Origin: Gnetum montanum
Lineage: Eukaryota > Streptophyta > Gnetopsida > Gnetales > Gnetaceae
Assembly (NCBI GenBank): GCA_015680685.1
Contig: MNCI01036292.1
Span: forward strand, 166,482 to 230,481
DNA length: 64,000 bases
Direction: 5' to 3'
The notes beneath the pieces are model-generated. The model worked only from the letters and a program-made list of their open reading frames with translations. It was not told the DNA's origin and made no database searches. Position numbers and translations under genes: made by a program. Shown one piece after another: positions 35,605 through 46,570 of this stretch (the first letter of the stretch is position 1; every line of letters starts with the position of its first letter).

Positions 35605-36540
35605 AAAACTTTAGAATTCCAAACAAAAAATGTACTAAATTCAGTCCCTCCCCTTTACATAACTCATGAAAACTATTGTAATGGCAGTGGTCCCTACCCA
35701 TGGTAGGTTGCCCTAAAAATCCCAAAACCCCAAAGCATACAAAAATTAAGGAAAGAAAATCAACAAGGGTAGAGCATATTGCCTTGCTTGTTCAACAACG
35801 TCTCCCTACGGTCCTCTATGCATGCCCTAGGAAGGCACCCCATTGTGTGCTCTCCTTCATCTATGTTGGTGAGGCTGAGGTGCTGGCATTCACTTTAACA
35901 TGTCATGGTTGGTTTCTATGCTCCTGCCTTCTTCTTTTCTCTCTATTATGCTCTAACTTCTTCTCTATCATTGCTATGCTCTATCTTCCTTTACCTTAGC
36001 CATGCTACACTTGATGACTATTTGCCTTAACTTTGAAAATGATAGGTTTACTATGGTAAAATCCCTATTTATACCCTTTTGAGTTGAAGGACGTGTCATC
36101 CTCTTAGGGCATTCTATGTCCCATGTGTAATGTAGAACTAGCATGTGTCTTATGCATAATGCGAGATGAGCATAGCACCTAGAGTTAGAAAATTTTTTCA
36201 ACTTTTCCAGCACCCTTATACTTAGAAAATATTTTGCATTTTTTTGGATTGCGTAATAACATCCAGCTTAGCCCCATATTTGAAAGCTTCCAAGCCTTGC
36301 TAAAATCCATGTCTCTCGCATAAACTATGGTCTGTTACGACCTTAAATTAGCAATTTTATAGCCAATTAAGGCCCCAAAATTACTTTACATACTACACAG
36401 TTAAGTGAATTTTCATAACATTTTCTTCCTTATTTTATGCATTTTTCCTTATTAAGACAGGTGCTACTTGATAGTTTTTTAGTTATTTTGTAGGATTTCT
36501 TAGTAGGATTGTATAATGAACGCATACAAGAGTATTTATT
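35605..36540 (-). other. Probable foreign insert replacing the protease region of element C
   Basis: Between gag and reverse transcriptase a protease is expected, but none was found. Instead there is non-coding sequence with, on minus, a TATA box TATAAATA at 36066-36073 and a possible LTR-like start (TGTTATGAAAATTC on minus, near 36420). This would fit a solo LTR or fragment inserted on minus, but no second end or target duplication was identified. Confidence 0.35.
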
Positions 36541-38150
36541 CACACTTAGTCTTAACTGGACCTTATGATGGCTTCACGAGATGCATAAACATTGAGCTCC
36601 TAGACTTCGAACATATAACTTATGACACAATCATAGCATCCTTAGAGACATCTCTAGACTAGCCAAACCATCTAGTTAGAGCTCTACACTTAGAAGCAGG
36701 TGATGTAACTAAGGATCCTCTCATAGAAGTCCCTATAGTAACATGCAAAGGTGAGGTGAAGACATTGAAACTTAGCTCTTTGTTAGAGCCTCAAACCAAA
36801 CAAAGCATCTCTAAATTTCTCAATGATAATGTCAAGGCAATTGCATGGTCCTACGAGGACATGTTGGGCTTAGACACTCGCATAATACAGCATGACATTA
36901 TCTTGGATCCTCGTATAAAACTAGTTAAACAAAAGGCTTGTAATGTCAAGCCTAAGGTGGCATTGGTCATTCATAATGAAACAACTGAGGTTTACAAAGC
37001 TGGTTTCATCCAGGCAGTTGAATATGCCAACTAAGTTTCAAACATCATAGCTTTCCTTAAGAAAAATGGAAGTATACATATTTGCATAGACTTCCAGGAC
37101 CTAAACAAGATGACTATCAAAGATGATTTCCCATTGCCTAGTATTGACCAACTCATTGATACTATGGTTAGTTATGCCTTGTTGTCCTTTATGGATGGAT
37201 TCTTAGGGTACAACCAAATTTAGAACAACATAGAGCACCAACTCATTACCATGTTCATAACCCCTTGGGGTATGTTTTGCTATAAAATGATGCCCTTTGG
37301 ACTAAAGAACGTAGGAGCAACCTATCAACATGCAATGACATATATCTTTAGTGACTATCTACAAGACTTACTTAATGACTACGTTGATGATATAGCAATT
37401 AAGTCCAAGTTAGCTCACAAGCATGCAAATGACTTGAACTACATCATCAAATGTTGCCTTAGACATGACCTTAGGCTAAATCCCAAAAAGTATGTCTTTG
37501 GCATCAAAACTAGTCACATGCTAGGCTTTGTAGTATCAGAAGCAGGTATATTTGTAGAACTTGATAAGGTTAAGGCTATTACCAAATTAGCACCGCTAGC
37601 AAACCTTAAGGAGCTACATAGGTTACAAGACAGAGTACAATTCATACATAGGCTTATCACAAGGTTGACTGATAAGTTGCAACTAATGCAACATTTTCTC
37701 AAAAAGGAATGTTAAGAGGCATTTGACAACCTCAAAAAGGAGCTAGCTCAAATTCCAACAGTCTACCCTCCATAAGGAGATAAGCGATTCTACATTTACC
37801 TTGCAACCTTAGACATGTCCATTACTTTTCTACTTTGCCAAAAGCAAGACGATGGCTCGAAGGTTCCTATTTACTACTTAAGCCATGCACTAGTGGTGCA
37901 TGAGGTAAAATTCAATGATGTAGAGAAGAACTGTCTTGCCTTAGTCTTTGCACTCAAAAAATGAAGACACTATCTTTTCTGCAATTAATTTAACATCATC
38001 TGCAAAACCAATGTACTCTAGGAAATTATAATGAACATAAACAAAAGTAGTTAAATCACACAATGGAAGACAATAACTGTAGATTTTGACCTGCACTACA
38101 TAGCATAAGCATATATAAAATCTTAAGCAATAGCTGCACAACTCACAACT
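36541..38150 (+). pseudogene. Reverse transcriptase and RNase H of element C
   Basis: The open frame 36756-37034 (KFLNDNVKAIAWSYEDMLG, DPRIKLVKQKACN) is the pre-RT segment. The RT core has HICIDFQDLNKMTIKDDFP-like wording, LPSIDQLIDTM, FMDGFLGYNQI followed by TAG, then the 154-codon frame 37251-37715: MFCYKMMPFGLKNVGATYQ and the catalytic YVDD at 37380-37391, with SHMLGFVVSEAGI further on. RNase H follows to 38150: FYIYLATLDMSITFLL, YYLSHALVVHEVKFN, CLALVFALKK and VDFDLHYIA. Stops sit at former Gln or Trp codons. Confidence 0.88.
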
Positions 38151-38209
38151 TCACCCATAGACAATCAAGAAATAATAGATCTAGAATTTCTAGATGAGCA
38201 TTTCAATAG

Positions 38210-38640
38210 CATAAGTCAACTACCTACAAACTTTGAGGTAGTTTTGCACTTTCATGATGCTTCAACCACATAAGGTGGCAGTGCTACTACCATTACCACA
38301 TTTTCCTCCAGGGAGATCCAACCCTTCACATATCACTTTGCATTTCCTTGCACATATAATATGGTGAAGTATGAAGGTCTCCTTAGAGGTTTCTTTGCAG
38401 CTCAAGAGTTAGGGATCCAAAACATAGCAGTCAAAGGCAATTTTTAGCTAGTCATCAATCAAGTTATAAAGGTTTATACTTGTAAGGCATAACATTTACA
38501 ACTTTATTATGATTTGGTGAAACACTTATTCAAAAACTTTGTAACTGTTGATGTCCAACATATTCCCCATAATGAAAATTCCATTGCTGATGCATTAGCT
38601 ACTTTAGCCTTAAGCATGGCACCCAACATGTTTTTTGCAT
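38210..38640 (+). pseudogene. Second, archaeal-type RNase H domain of element C
   Basis: An extra RNase H lies between the standard RNase H and the integrase, a hallmark of Tat elements. Readable blocks: FEVVLHFHDAST (first catalytic Asp), CTYNMVKYEGLLRGFFAAQEL (catalytic Glu), IQNIAVKGNF(stop)LVINQVI, where the usual GDSQLV has become GNF-stop, and HIPHNENSIADALATLAL (last catalytic Asp). Loss of one catalytic Asp and in-frame stops make it inactive. Confidence 0.75.
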
Positions 38641-38699
38641 TGCCCACTTCGGTAATGGATTTTACTAAACCTATAACTTGAACAAAAAGCATCGCATCT

Positions 38700-39973
38700 A
38701 GAGAAGTAACAAGCATAGCTCATGCCTAAGAGTGGTATGATGATATTAAGACATACCTCCAATAGGAAGAGCCTCCGCAACATCTAACCTCTACCCAAAA
38801 AGACATAATATAAAAGCAATTACAACAATATATCCTTGTAGGTGATAGTACCTTATGTCACAGATCCTATAATGGAATACTATTAACTTGTGTGAGTGGT
38901 AGTCAAGAGCAAATGATTGTCAACCAAGTCCATGATGAACTATGCAAAGGCCACGTAGCCGCCAAGGCAATGATAGCAAAAATCAAATGTCTAGGCTATT
39001 ATTGGCCTTACATGGAGTGCAATTGCATTTCCAAGGTTAGGACATATGACATGTGTTAGTGACATGGTAACCTAATGCATGTGCCACCTAATGAACTACA
39101 TACTACACAAACCACATGGTCATTCCAACTTTGGGGGTTGGATACCATAGGGTTCATAACACCTAAGTCTTTCGCAGGACATAGCTTCATCATTACAACA
39201 ACTAAATAGTTTACCAAGTGGGTTGAAGCCATTCCCCTTAGGAAGAAAACATCATAGTAGGTTTTCAAACTCATCCTAAATAACATAGTAACTAGATTTG
39301 GTTTACCCATGACCATAGTCATATACAATGGGTCACAATTTAGTAGTGTAGAAACTAAAGCCTTTTGTGAAAGTCTTGGCATCAAATATTCATTTTTATC
39401 ACTATACTACCCATAGGCAGATGGTCAAGTAGAGGCTACAAACAAGGTCATCATTAACTTTTTAAAGAGGATGCTTAGCAACAGCAAGCAACAATGGCAT
39501 GAATAGCTAGTCTACACATTATGGGCCTATTGTGCAACATGTAGAACAGTAATAGGTAAGACACCATATGGTCTTGTGTATGGATATAAAGTAATGTTAC
39601 CTCTTGAACTGTAGGTTCCATCACACCGTATGGTCCTCTTGGGCTTCATTTATTAGGTTTAGAACAATGATTTGAGAATCATTGACCTCAACTCTATGGA
39701 GGAGAAGCATCTACAAACACTTGATTGTATCAAGTGGTACTAAGAAATGAAATGATAGAAGCACCATCACAATCAACATCAATGCTTGATCAAGAAGGGT
39801 GACCTAGTTCTCAAGGTCATTTGCGAGCCTGCGAATAAATTCTCAACTAACTAGGAAGGGCTTTTTACATCATAAATTCCTATGACAATGGAGCATTCAA
39901 GCTTGCTGATCTAGATGATAGTGAGTCTACCAATCCAATTAACCACTTGTACCTAAAGCCATACTACACCTAG
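38700..39973 (+). pseudogene. Integrase of element C
   Basis: Blocks in order: VHDELCKGHVAAKAMIAKIK and YYWPYMECNC (zinc domain), LWGLDTIGFITPKSF (first catalytic Asp near 39141), KWVEAIPLRK, RFGLPMTIVIYNGSQF (consensus SDNGSQF, so the second catalytic Asp is lost), ADGQVEATNKVII (catalytic Glu kept), and GKTPYGLVYGYKVMLPLEL. The frame ends NHLYLKPYYT at a TAG at 39971. Several stops are present. Confidence 0.86.
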
Positions 39974-40017
39974 TATGTAGTGTTGCACCAATGATAAAGC
40001 AAGGTAAGTGAACATCC

Positions 40018-40215
40018 CCTATGATGTTAAACTAGCACAGAACGTCCACTACAATGTTAAACTGGCACAAAATGTCTTTGGACCATGACATTAAACTAGC
40101 ATAGAATGTCTACTATGACCTTAAACTAGCCATCCAACATTTTCTACAATGTTAAACTAGCACAATGGTTTGCTAGGACCTTAAACTAGAACAGCATGTA
40201 GTCTACTAGGACCTA
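40018..40215 (+). repeat. Minisatellite after the element C integrase
   Basis: About seven copies of a 25-40 bp unit built on TGTTAAACTAGCACAGAA or GACCTTAAACTAGC. It starts just 45 bp after the integrase stop. A reverse-oriented, more degenerate version is at 19340-19600. Confidence 0.75.
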
Positions 40216-41822
40216 AAATTGGGTTCACAATTTAGCACTCATAGTTCAACACACATAGTTCTATAGACAAGTAAGTTTGAATACTTCCAACCCTCTGTTG
40301 CCTACCCACACCTCTCGAGTAGGATGGGATGGGATGTTGTAGTTCTAGAATGAAGTTCACATCATCAAGGAAAAACCCTCTAGGACATTTGTAACATCAC
40401 CATCCTTGGCATTCTTGCTAATCTTCTGGAGATTAATTTTGGCATCTTGATAATATTTTAGAGCTACCACCATCATCACCAATCATCTTGGTCAAATCTC
40501 TCACCATCAGCATTACACACCAGAGAACCAAAGGTATTGTGGCCTACCCACAACACTTTCGTCCTTTGGCCCTCACCATTGCCTCAGCTTGGAAGAGTGT
40601 CTAGTAGCGTGATTCTTTGCCATGTTGCTAGGTTTCTTGGATCCTACCTTTGGTAAGAACTCTCGAGCACTTACATCACCACCACCTCTAGCCACTTGGG
40701 TGCTCTCTTCTGGTGTGGCTGCCAAATTTTTTGGAGCCTACTATTGCTAACTCATACACTAACCTTCCTACTTTGGACACTACATATACCTGTGACTGAC
40801 ACAACATTTTTAGCCCTTATAGTATCCTTTGCAAACAAGAATTCTCTTCATCTCATGTGGTAGTTGTTTTTTTTTTGTTTTCTCTATGTTGCATTTGTAG
40901 GATGAAGCCTCAGTGGCATCATTCAAACATGCATTTCGTTGTAGTGGCAAGTCACTACATCACTCTAATGTGTCTGCTTTGGCTCATGAAGCTACCTAAG
41001 ACTACACATCTCTACTGATCCTCTAGCCAATTCATCTCTACCTCTTGATCCTACATTCTCCCACACTTCCTACAAGCATTCCTAATGTACATGGAACCTT
41101 TCCCACAATCAACTGCAAAACCCATGATGGACATAATGCAACTTGTCATATGGAAGGCCTTTGTGGGCTGGTCAAAGCTCCAAACAGATGTAACACAACT
41201 CATCTTGGGGAGGAAACACTTGTCCTACATATGCAACATGGTTGCCTCTAAGAAAATTTTGTTGAGTGCACGTAGTATACTTAGCAAGACAAAAGAAAGA
41301 AAAATCAAAAAGAAAAAAGAAAGCATTAAAAAAAAGAAAGAAAAAATAAAATAAAAAGAAAAGGTAAGGGCAAGAAGAATAAAACCAATAGAAAAAGAAA
41401 AAAGGGATGAAATAAGTATCCAAGTAAATAGCAAAGGTGCTACTTCACAATCGGTCTAGCCCTGGATCGACTATCTCACGACCACTCCAACAAGAGGTCG
41501 AAACCCTGAGGGTAAGCCACCTCTGCATGCTAACTCCCTCACAAGCACTCTGACAAGGGATCATGCTTTGGCAACAAGCCATCATAATACTACGTCCTAT
41601 ATCCACATACACCATGAACATCCTTCCCACTTGTTATCCCTTAACCCATCTCCCTAACCTATTTCCTACCATACTGTATTTCCTTAGCACTCTCAAGCAT
41701 AGTGAAGCATTGTCTAATTGAGTACTAATGAGTGGTGTTCATGTCTTGTTCACCATGGTGATTCATATTCTTTATCAAAATCTCTTGGGTCAATCATCTA
41801 GACATCAACATAAAAGGGCCAA
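40216..41822 (+). mobile_element. 3' untranslated region and polypurine tract of element C
   Basis: Non-coding. From 40404 on it aligns with the minus-strand segment 12091-10857. It contains a purine-only A/G low-complexity tract at about 41285-41405 and the polypurine tract AAAAGGGCC at 41812-41820, two bases before the 3' LTR. Open frames at 41045-41251 and 41085-41354 have no recognisable family. Confidence 0.72.
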
Positions 41823-43605
41823 CGAAACACCAGCAATTTTGGACTTCTGCAATTCAATAAAAAATTTATCTAAATGTCAAAACTTGACAAATTGTTTCAC
41901 AGTGTGGGTGGTATGCTCTCTAGCATAGCTAGCGTAGCACATATTGAACCCTATTTTGCAAGATTTTTCTAAGTGTTAAAAGTAGTTTCATGAAAATTTT
42001 TCTGTCCTACTATGCTCTTAGTCTGCCTTCTACACTCCCTAGCATAGCACACACCTTCATGCCTAATTTACCAAAGTATTGAGCTAGAAGTCAAGGGTTA
42101 CTTGGGATAGACAAAATAGTTCAAAAAATATTCCATCTTTTAGGTTTCTATGCTCTACTATGCTTTATAGTGTAGTAAGAGTGACACAAGTTCTAGTGCC
42201 TAGCTTTGCCTAAGTGTTGGACAAGGACTTGTTAAGCCAGCTCGACATGGACAACACATTTGGCACATTTCCTAACTTCCAAGGCTACCTATCTTGCTAC
42301 ACCCTAGAGCATAGCCAACATGCCATGAAGGAAGATTGTAGATTTCATCAAAATTTGGCTAAGTATCCTTGGTATGATCTACTACACTCTCTAGTGTAGC
42401 CAATGTAAGCAGTCTAAAAAATGAAAATTTTGCAAATTTTCAGTAAGTCTTGTATTACACTCTAGAGCGTAGCTAGCTTGACACTTGAGAAAAGCCTCTA
42501 ATAGCCTCCAAAATCCCTTAGAACTTGGCATCAGTCTTCGTCTCAACTCTAACATCCCTCTGGCAACCAAGATCAGTAGTTTGCATTTCTTTTGCATCCC
42601 CCCATTGATTCCCAAAATTGTCCCTATGCTTGACCCTACTCAAAAGAGGGGGAAGACGTAGTCCCAGAGCATAGTCTCCAAGTTCCACTATTTTAACATT
42701 GTTTGTAAGTACATTATGGTCTCTCAAACTCTAGTAGATGCAGTCTATGTAGTTTTCTCACAGTTCCACGATCTATGGGTACCTGTTGTTGTCCTTCAGA
42801 GCATAACATTTAACTACTCTCATGAGAGCATAACATGTTAATGTAACCTTGTCTATGCTCATGCCATGTGGAACTGATGCCACATGGCACCCAATCCACA
42901 TTTTGTGCTAAATGTAGCCCTATAAATACCCCGAATACTAGCACTCTAGGGGTTGGTAACTCAAAAGAGCATTGAGCATTTCAGTTGTCTAAGCATCCTT
43001 GACACCCACATTTGAGCATTCAAGCTTCACACCTTGGCAACTACCAGAACCCAGTCCATCATTACACTCGTAGAACATGGCAACACCCAACCCAATAGGT
43101 TTAGCCTCCATTGTAGTCACTAGCTACATGTCCCAGACATCCCAAAGATTCTAACTACACTGCTGCACTACCACTATGCCTACTTGATGTCACATACCAT
43201 TCTCACCTCCTATTTAGCAAAAGTTATGCTCCCCAATTTTTGGACGATGCATTTCTTTGTTCTCAAGCTCTATTTCATTTCTTTTCTAGGCATTTTTCTC
43301 TAATATTAAGCATAACTCCTACATTTCTTTTCCATTCAATACATATCTGCATGCTCACATAATTATTTTTGGGCTGGGACACTCCGCTATACTCTTGTTC
43401 ACTATCCTAGTGTCCTCAAATAACACTCTACAAATCACTCTTACAAATGGTCATTTTAACATCATGTAAGTCCCTGTATAATCAACCAAACCATTTAGGG
43501 AATCTCATTTTTATTTCCTATCATGGCCCTTGCATGGATTCAGGCATAGGTTGTACACCCATCGACCTCTCAATGTTTCAGCAACTGACATTTTTGGACA
43601 TCACA
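41823..43605 (+). mobile_element. 3' LTR of element C
   Basis: Starts CGAAACACCAGCAATTTTGG (TG decayed to CG) and ends GACATCACA. Length 1783 bp. TATA box at 42921-42928. It shares the six self-complementary clusters of the 5' LTR (near 41908, 42002, 42150, 42290, 42370 and 42452), which have diverged in parallel. It is followed by the resumed extra ORF of element E. Confidence 0.92.
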
Positions 43606-45860
43606 CCAATATCAATAAAGAATGGATATAATGGTGCTATGGTGTCAACCACAAGGAGTTTGAAGTGCTTACACTAGCAAAGAGGATTTACTCCAAGGTT
43701 GTAGCCTTCCACCTTAATCCCACAATGAGGCCAAGAAAAATCAATGCCTTCTCTTCCCAAGCAGGAATTACTCTAAGTTAGAGATTCCTAGTCAACCTTA
43801 TGCTACTGATCTATCTAGAGATGGAGAAGTGATTTAAATAAAATGAATGTGGAAGAAAGGCACTCTCCTTTCCATGCCTCATCAAGAAACTCTATCAAAG
43901 GGGAGAGATAGTTCATTACACCAATAATATTGTTAGAACTATTCCAATTTCCAACTGGGTGGAAATGATGAAGGCCAAGATGCCTACAATGATAATTCAA
44001 GAAGAGGAGAAATGACCACCACCTCCACCTACCACATAGACAATGGTGCCAGACATCACTGCAACTATCCAGCAATTGCAAGAATAAAGAGAATGACACT
44101 TAAGTAAATAAGATCAATGAGCAAGCATGAGTGTCAGGGACCCATCCATCTATAGACTAGAAATGAGTCACCTCAACGAGATGCCCCAAACAATTAGTTT
44201 GATGGATGAGGGTGGATCCATTTTCTCAACCCAAAGAATGTAGCTACCCACAAGGTCAAATCTGAGTGCTAGAGATGTCATAGTATCTCTCATAGAATAA
44301 CAATCACTCCCAAGATTTTCTGGGAGCCTTGTGACCTTCTCAATGTTCTTGGAGGAGCATGAATGGGCAAGTGTATTGGTGATGTAGCACTAAGGATAGG
44401 AGACCACAACATAAGTGGTCACTGATCATATTACCAAGACTCTCATTGCACCTATGACATCTGCACTAGATATCATTGTGCTCAAAGATGTGAAAATGTT
44501 CGTAGGAACCACAAGTGGTAGAATAAATGTAGCATAGCATGAAGAACTACTAGATTAACTAGTAGGAACCAAGTAATTGTTTCTTGATGTCTTTGACCTT
44601 ATAGTTAACATTATTGCAACCCAATTAGAGCTAGTGGAGGCAAGGGGCAAAAACATCATATTAAAGGGGCAACTTGAAATAGCTAAGGAGTAGAATGAAC
44701 ATGTGGCTATGGAAGTTGCTGAACTAAGAGCCCAAATTGCTGATCCCACATTTTTCAACCTAGCACTAATAAGAGATGAAGCTATGAAAACACTTCATAG
44801 AAAACTAAAAGGGGTTGAGGATGCAATGGAGATGACGGTATTTTATCAATCCTTGGTAGAGGCCACATAGAAAAGGAGTCAAAATGCCTTGGATCAGACC
44901 CAGTAAGAGAATGTTCAATTAACGATAGAAAATAATCACCTATAGAATGTTGATGTACATAAGAAACAGGTAAAAAATTTCATCTATCAAGAGAAAGAGT
45001 AACTAACTAGAGAAAACATAGAATTGAGAAGATTCGTAGTAGAAAATAGAAATCTCTACATGGAGGAGGTGTGTTCCCTTTACTAGAAAATGATAATCAA
45101 GGTAGCCACTTGGAAATATAAAGCTCTAAAATTTGAGAAATTTAAAGATCATTATGGAGAATAGGTAAATATATAGAAGGAGGTAAATAAAAAATACATC
45201 TAGTTGGCAAAGGCAAATGTAAATAAAGCCCTCCATTAACTCCAATAAGTTAGAGAAGTTTGGCAACCCATCATTGATGGAATAGATGCCTAGAATAAGA
45301 TGGAAATCCACAAAAAGGAGTTGCAAATCGAGAAGATGATAGAGTATATGGATCTTTCAAATCTCTCTAATGCAAATATGGCCTTTTTGACTATCATATG
45401 GTTGCAGTTAGAGCTCGAAAAATAGGTGACTATCTCATACTTGTTGTACAAGGCTAAGTTCAAGCACCACAAGAACACCATGGACAAGCTTGCAATGGCT
45501 AATTCTAAACTCAAATTTCTTAATGCACGATTCACTAATCAACAATCAATTGTCGAGAACCTAGCCAAAAGGATAAACAACTACTAGGAGCTGCAAAGTG
45601 TATTCAGGGTATTCGACATCAAACACAAATAGTTCACTACCTGGTTTGTTAACATGAAGGAGATGTTCCCAATAATGCCTTATCTATGGGATGTTCCCAT
45701 TCCAGCCCATATTGGTGATGCCACATGGACTATGAATGATCCTTGGACTAAGGAGGAGAAGATAAAGGCATTGCTAAATGCCTTTGCTTTCCACCAAAGG
45801 TTGCAACCATAGCTGCCTCAGCTATTGCACCTACCTAGAGCTAGAGAAGGTCCTTTAGAG
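43606..45860 (+). pseudogene. Main part of the extra ORF of element E (N-domain plus long coiled coil)
   Basis: A single frame can be followed for about 700 codons with scattered TAG stops. The first part (43640-44100) reads HKEFEVLTLAKRIYSKVV, FHLNPTMRPRKINAF and ALSFPCLIKKLYQRGEIVHY. This resembles the 'putative plant transposon protein' domain found in gypsy accessory ORFs. From about 44560 to 45600 it is Glu/Lys/Gln/Asn-rich with heptad-like Leu, Ile and Val (LVEARGKNIILKGQLEIAKE, VENRNLYMEEVCSL, KMEIHKKELQIEKMIEYM), a probable long coiled coil. The C-terminus has MKEMFPIMPYLWDVPIPAH and KEEKIKALLNAFAFHQRL. Position downstream of integrase matches the env-like slot of Athila elements, but no membrane segment was seen. 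Function unknown. Confidence 0.55.
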
Positions 45861-46134
45861 TCTCAAGGGCTACCACTGCCTAGGACTATTTGATCTTCTC
45901 CACTGTCTTCATGCAATCAAAGGATGTGCTATCCAAATTATTGTAGAGTCATATCATGGTCTTCAATTTTGTGTCATGAACACCACAATGTTTTTATAAT
46001 TTGCATGATCTATACACTCAGGCACTGAATTTTTTCAAGTCAATTTGTTTTATTGAAGAGTTAGTCAATAATCGCATACCTTTACAATTTTGTAAAGGAA
46101 CTCGATGATGAGTTTTCATTTAGTCATGGGGGTA
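45861..46134 (+). other. Short 3' non-coding end and polypurine tract of element E
   Basis: Non-coding sequence after the extra ORF. It ends in GTCATGGGGGTA at about 46123-46134, a purine-rich tract directly before the 3' LTR, as expected for plus-strand priming. Confidence 0.6.
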
Positions 46135-46570
46135 TGATGAGCATCAATGTGTCACACTGATGGACCCCCATTGATGTGGCCTCATTAACGGGCCACCATC
46201 GATGGGGCCCAATTTATGTGGTGTTGCCCTATCAATGGGCCCATGTTGATGTAGCATTTGCTACATCTATGGGGCCTCATTAGTTAGTTAGTTAAATTAA
46301 ATTATTTATTAAATTACTTTATCTCTCTCTCTTTAAGCATCAAAATCATAAAACATAAAATAATAAAAATAATATGCTTCAATTACACTTAACCATACCT
46401 TTGTACTTCACAAGTGTAGTTGGGAAGACAACAAATGAACTTAAGACAAGATTCATGTCCTAGAATACTAGTGCACTAGAAACTAACGAGTCCACATAAT
46501 TCAACCAAGTTGCACGTGTATGCTTTGTGATTCGTATGGTTGGGCATAGGGGTACCTTCATTGGTCATCA
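46135..46570 (+). mobile_element. 3' LTR of element E, internally deleted
   Basis: Starts TGATGAGCATCAATGTGTCA and ends TTGGTCATCA, matching both ends of 21387-22328. It is only 436 bp because the middle (about 21525-22040 of the 5' LTR, including the TATA box) is missing. The break lies at a TTAGTTAGTTAG word present in the long copy, so short-homology deletion is likely. Right flank is family R. Confidence 0.85.

Larger units (their letters stand above)
31099..43605 (+). mobile_element. Tat-lineage Ty3/gypsy element C, complete in outline but dead
   Basis: 12.5 kb with both LTRs (31099-32874 and 41823-43605), a tRNA-Asn primer site, gag, reverse transcriptase, RNase H, a second archaeal-type RNase H, integrase, minisatellite, 3' untranslated region and polypurine tract. 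The two RNase H domains and the gag wording place it in the Tat group. It splits the extra ORF of element E. The five bases outside the LTRs (TTAGT and CCAAT) do not match, so the target duplication has decayed or the two ends come from different copies. Confidence 0.9.
21387..46570 (+). mobile_element. Athila-lineage Ty3/gypsy element E, dead and interrupted
   Basis: Order: 5' LTR, decayed tRNA-Asp-type primer site, gag, protease, reverse transcriptase/RNase H, integrase, extra ORF, polypurine tract, 3' LTR. The span is 25.2 kb, of which 12.5 kb is the nested element C (31099-43605), leaving about 12.7 kb, a usual Athila size. The flanks on both sides are the two halves of one family-R unit, which fixes the insertion boundaries independently of the LTRs. 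The expected 5-bp target duplications are GTATC (left) and GTTTT (right), a poor match. Reverse transcriptase features (LPFLDQ, FFDGYSGYKQI, FAYCKMPFGL) are closest to Athila. Confidence 0.82.

Noticed and set aside
41172-41434. Minus-strand Phe-rich open frames resembling membrane segments
   Set aside because: They translate the complement of the A/G low-complexity tract at 41285-41405 and have no homologue-like features.
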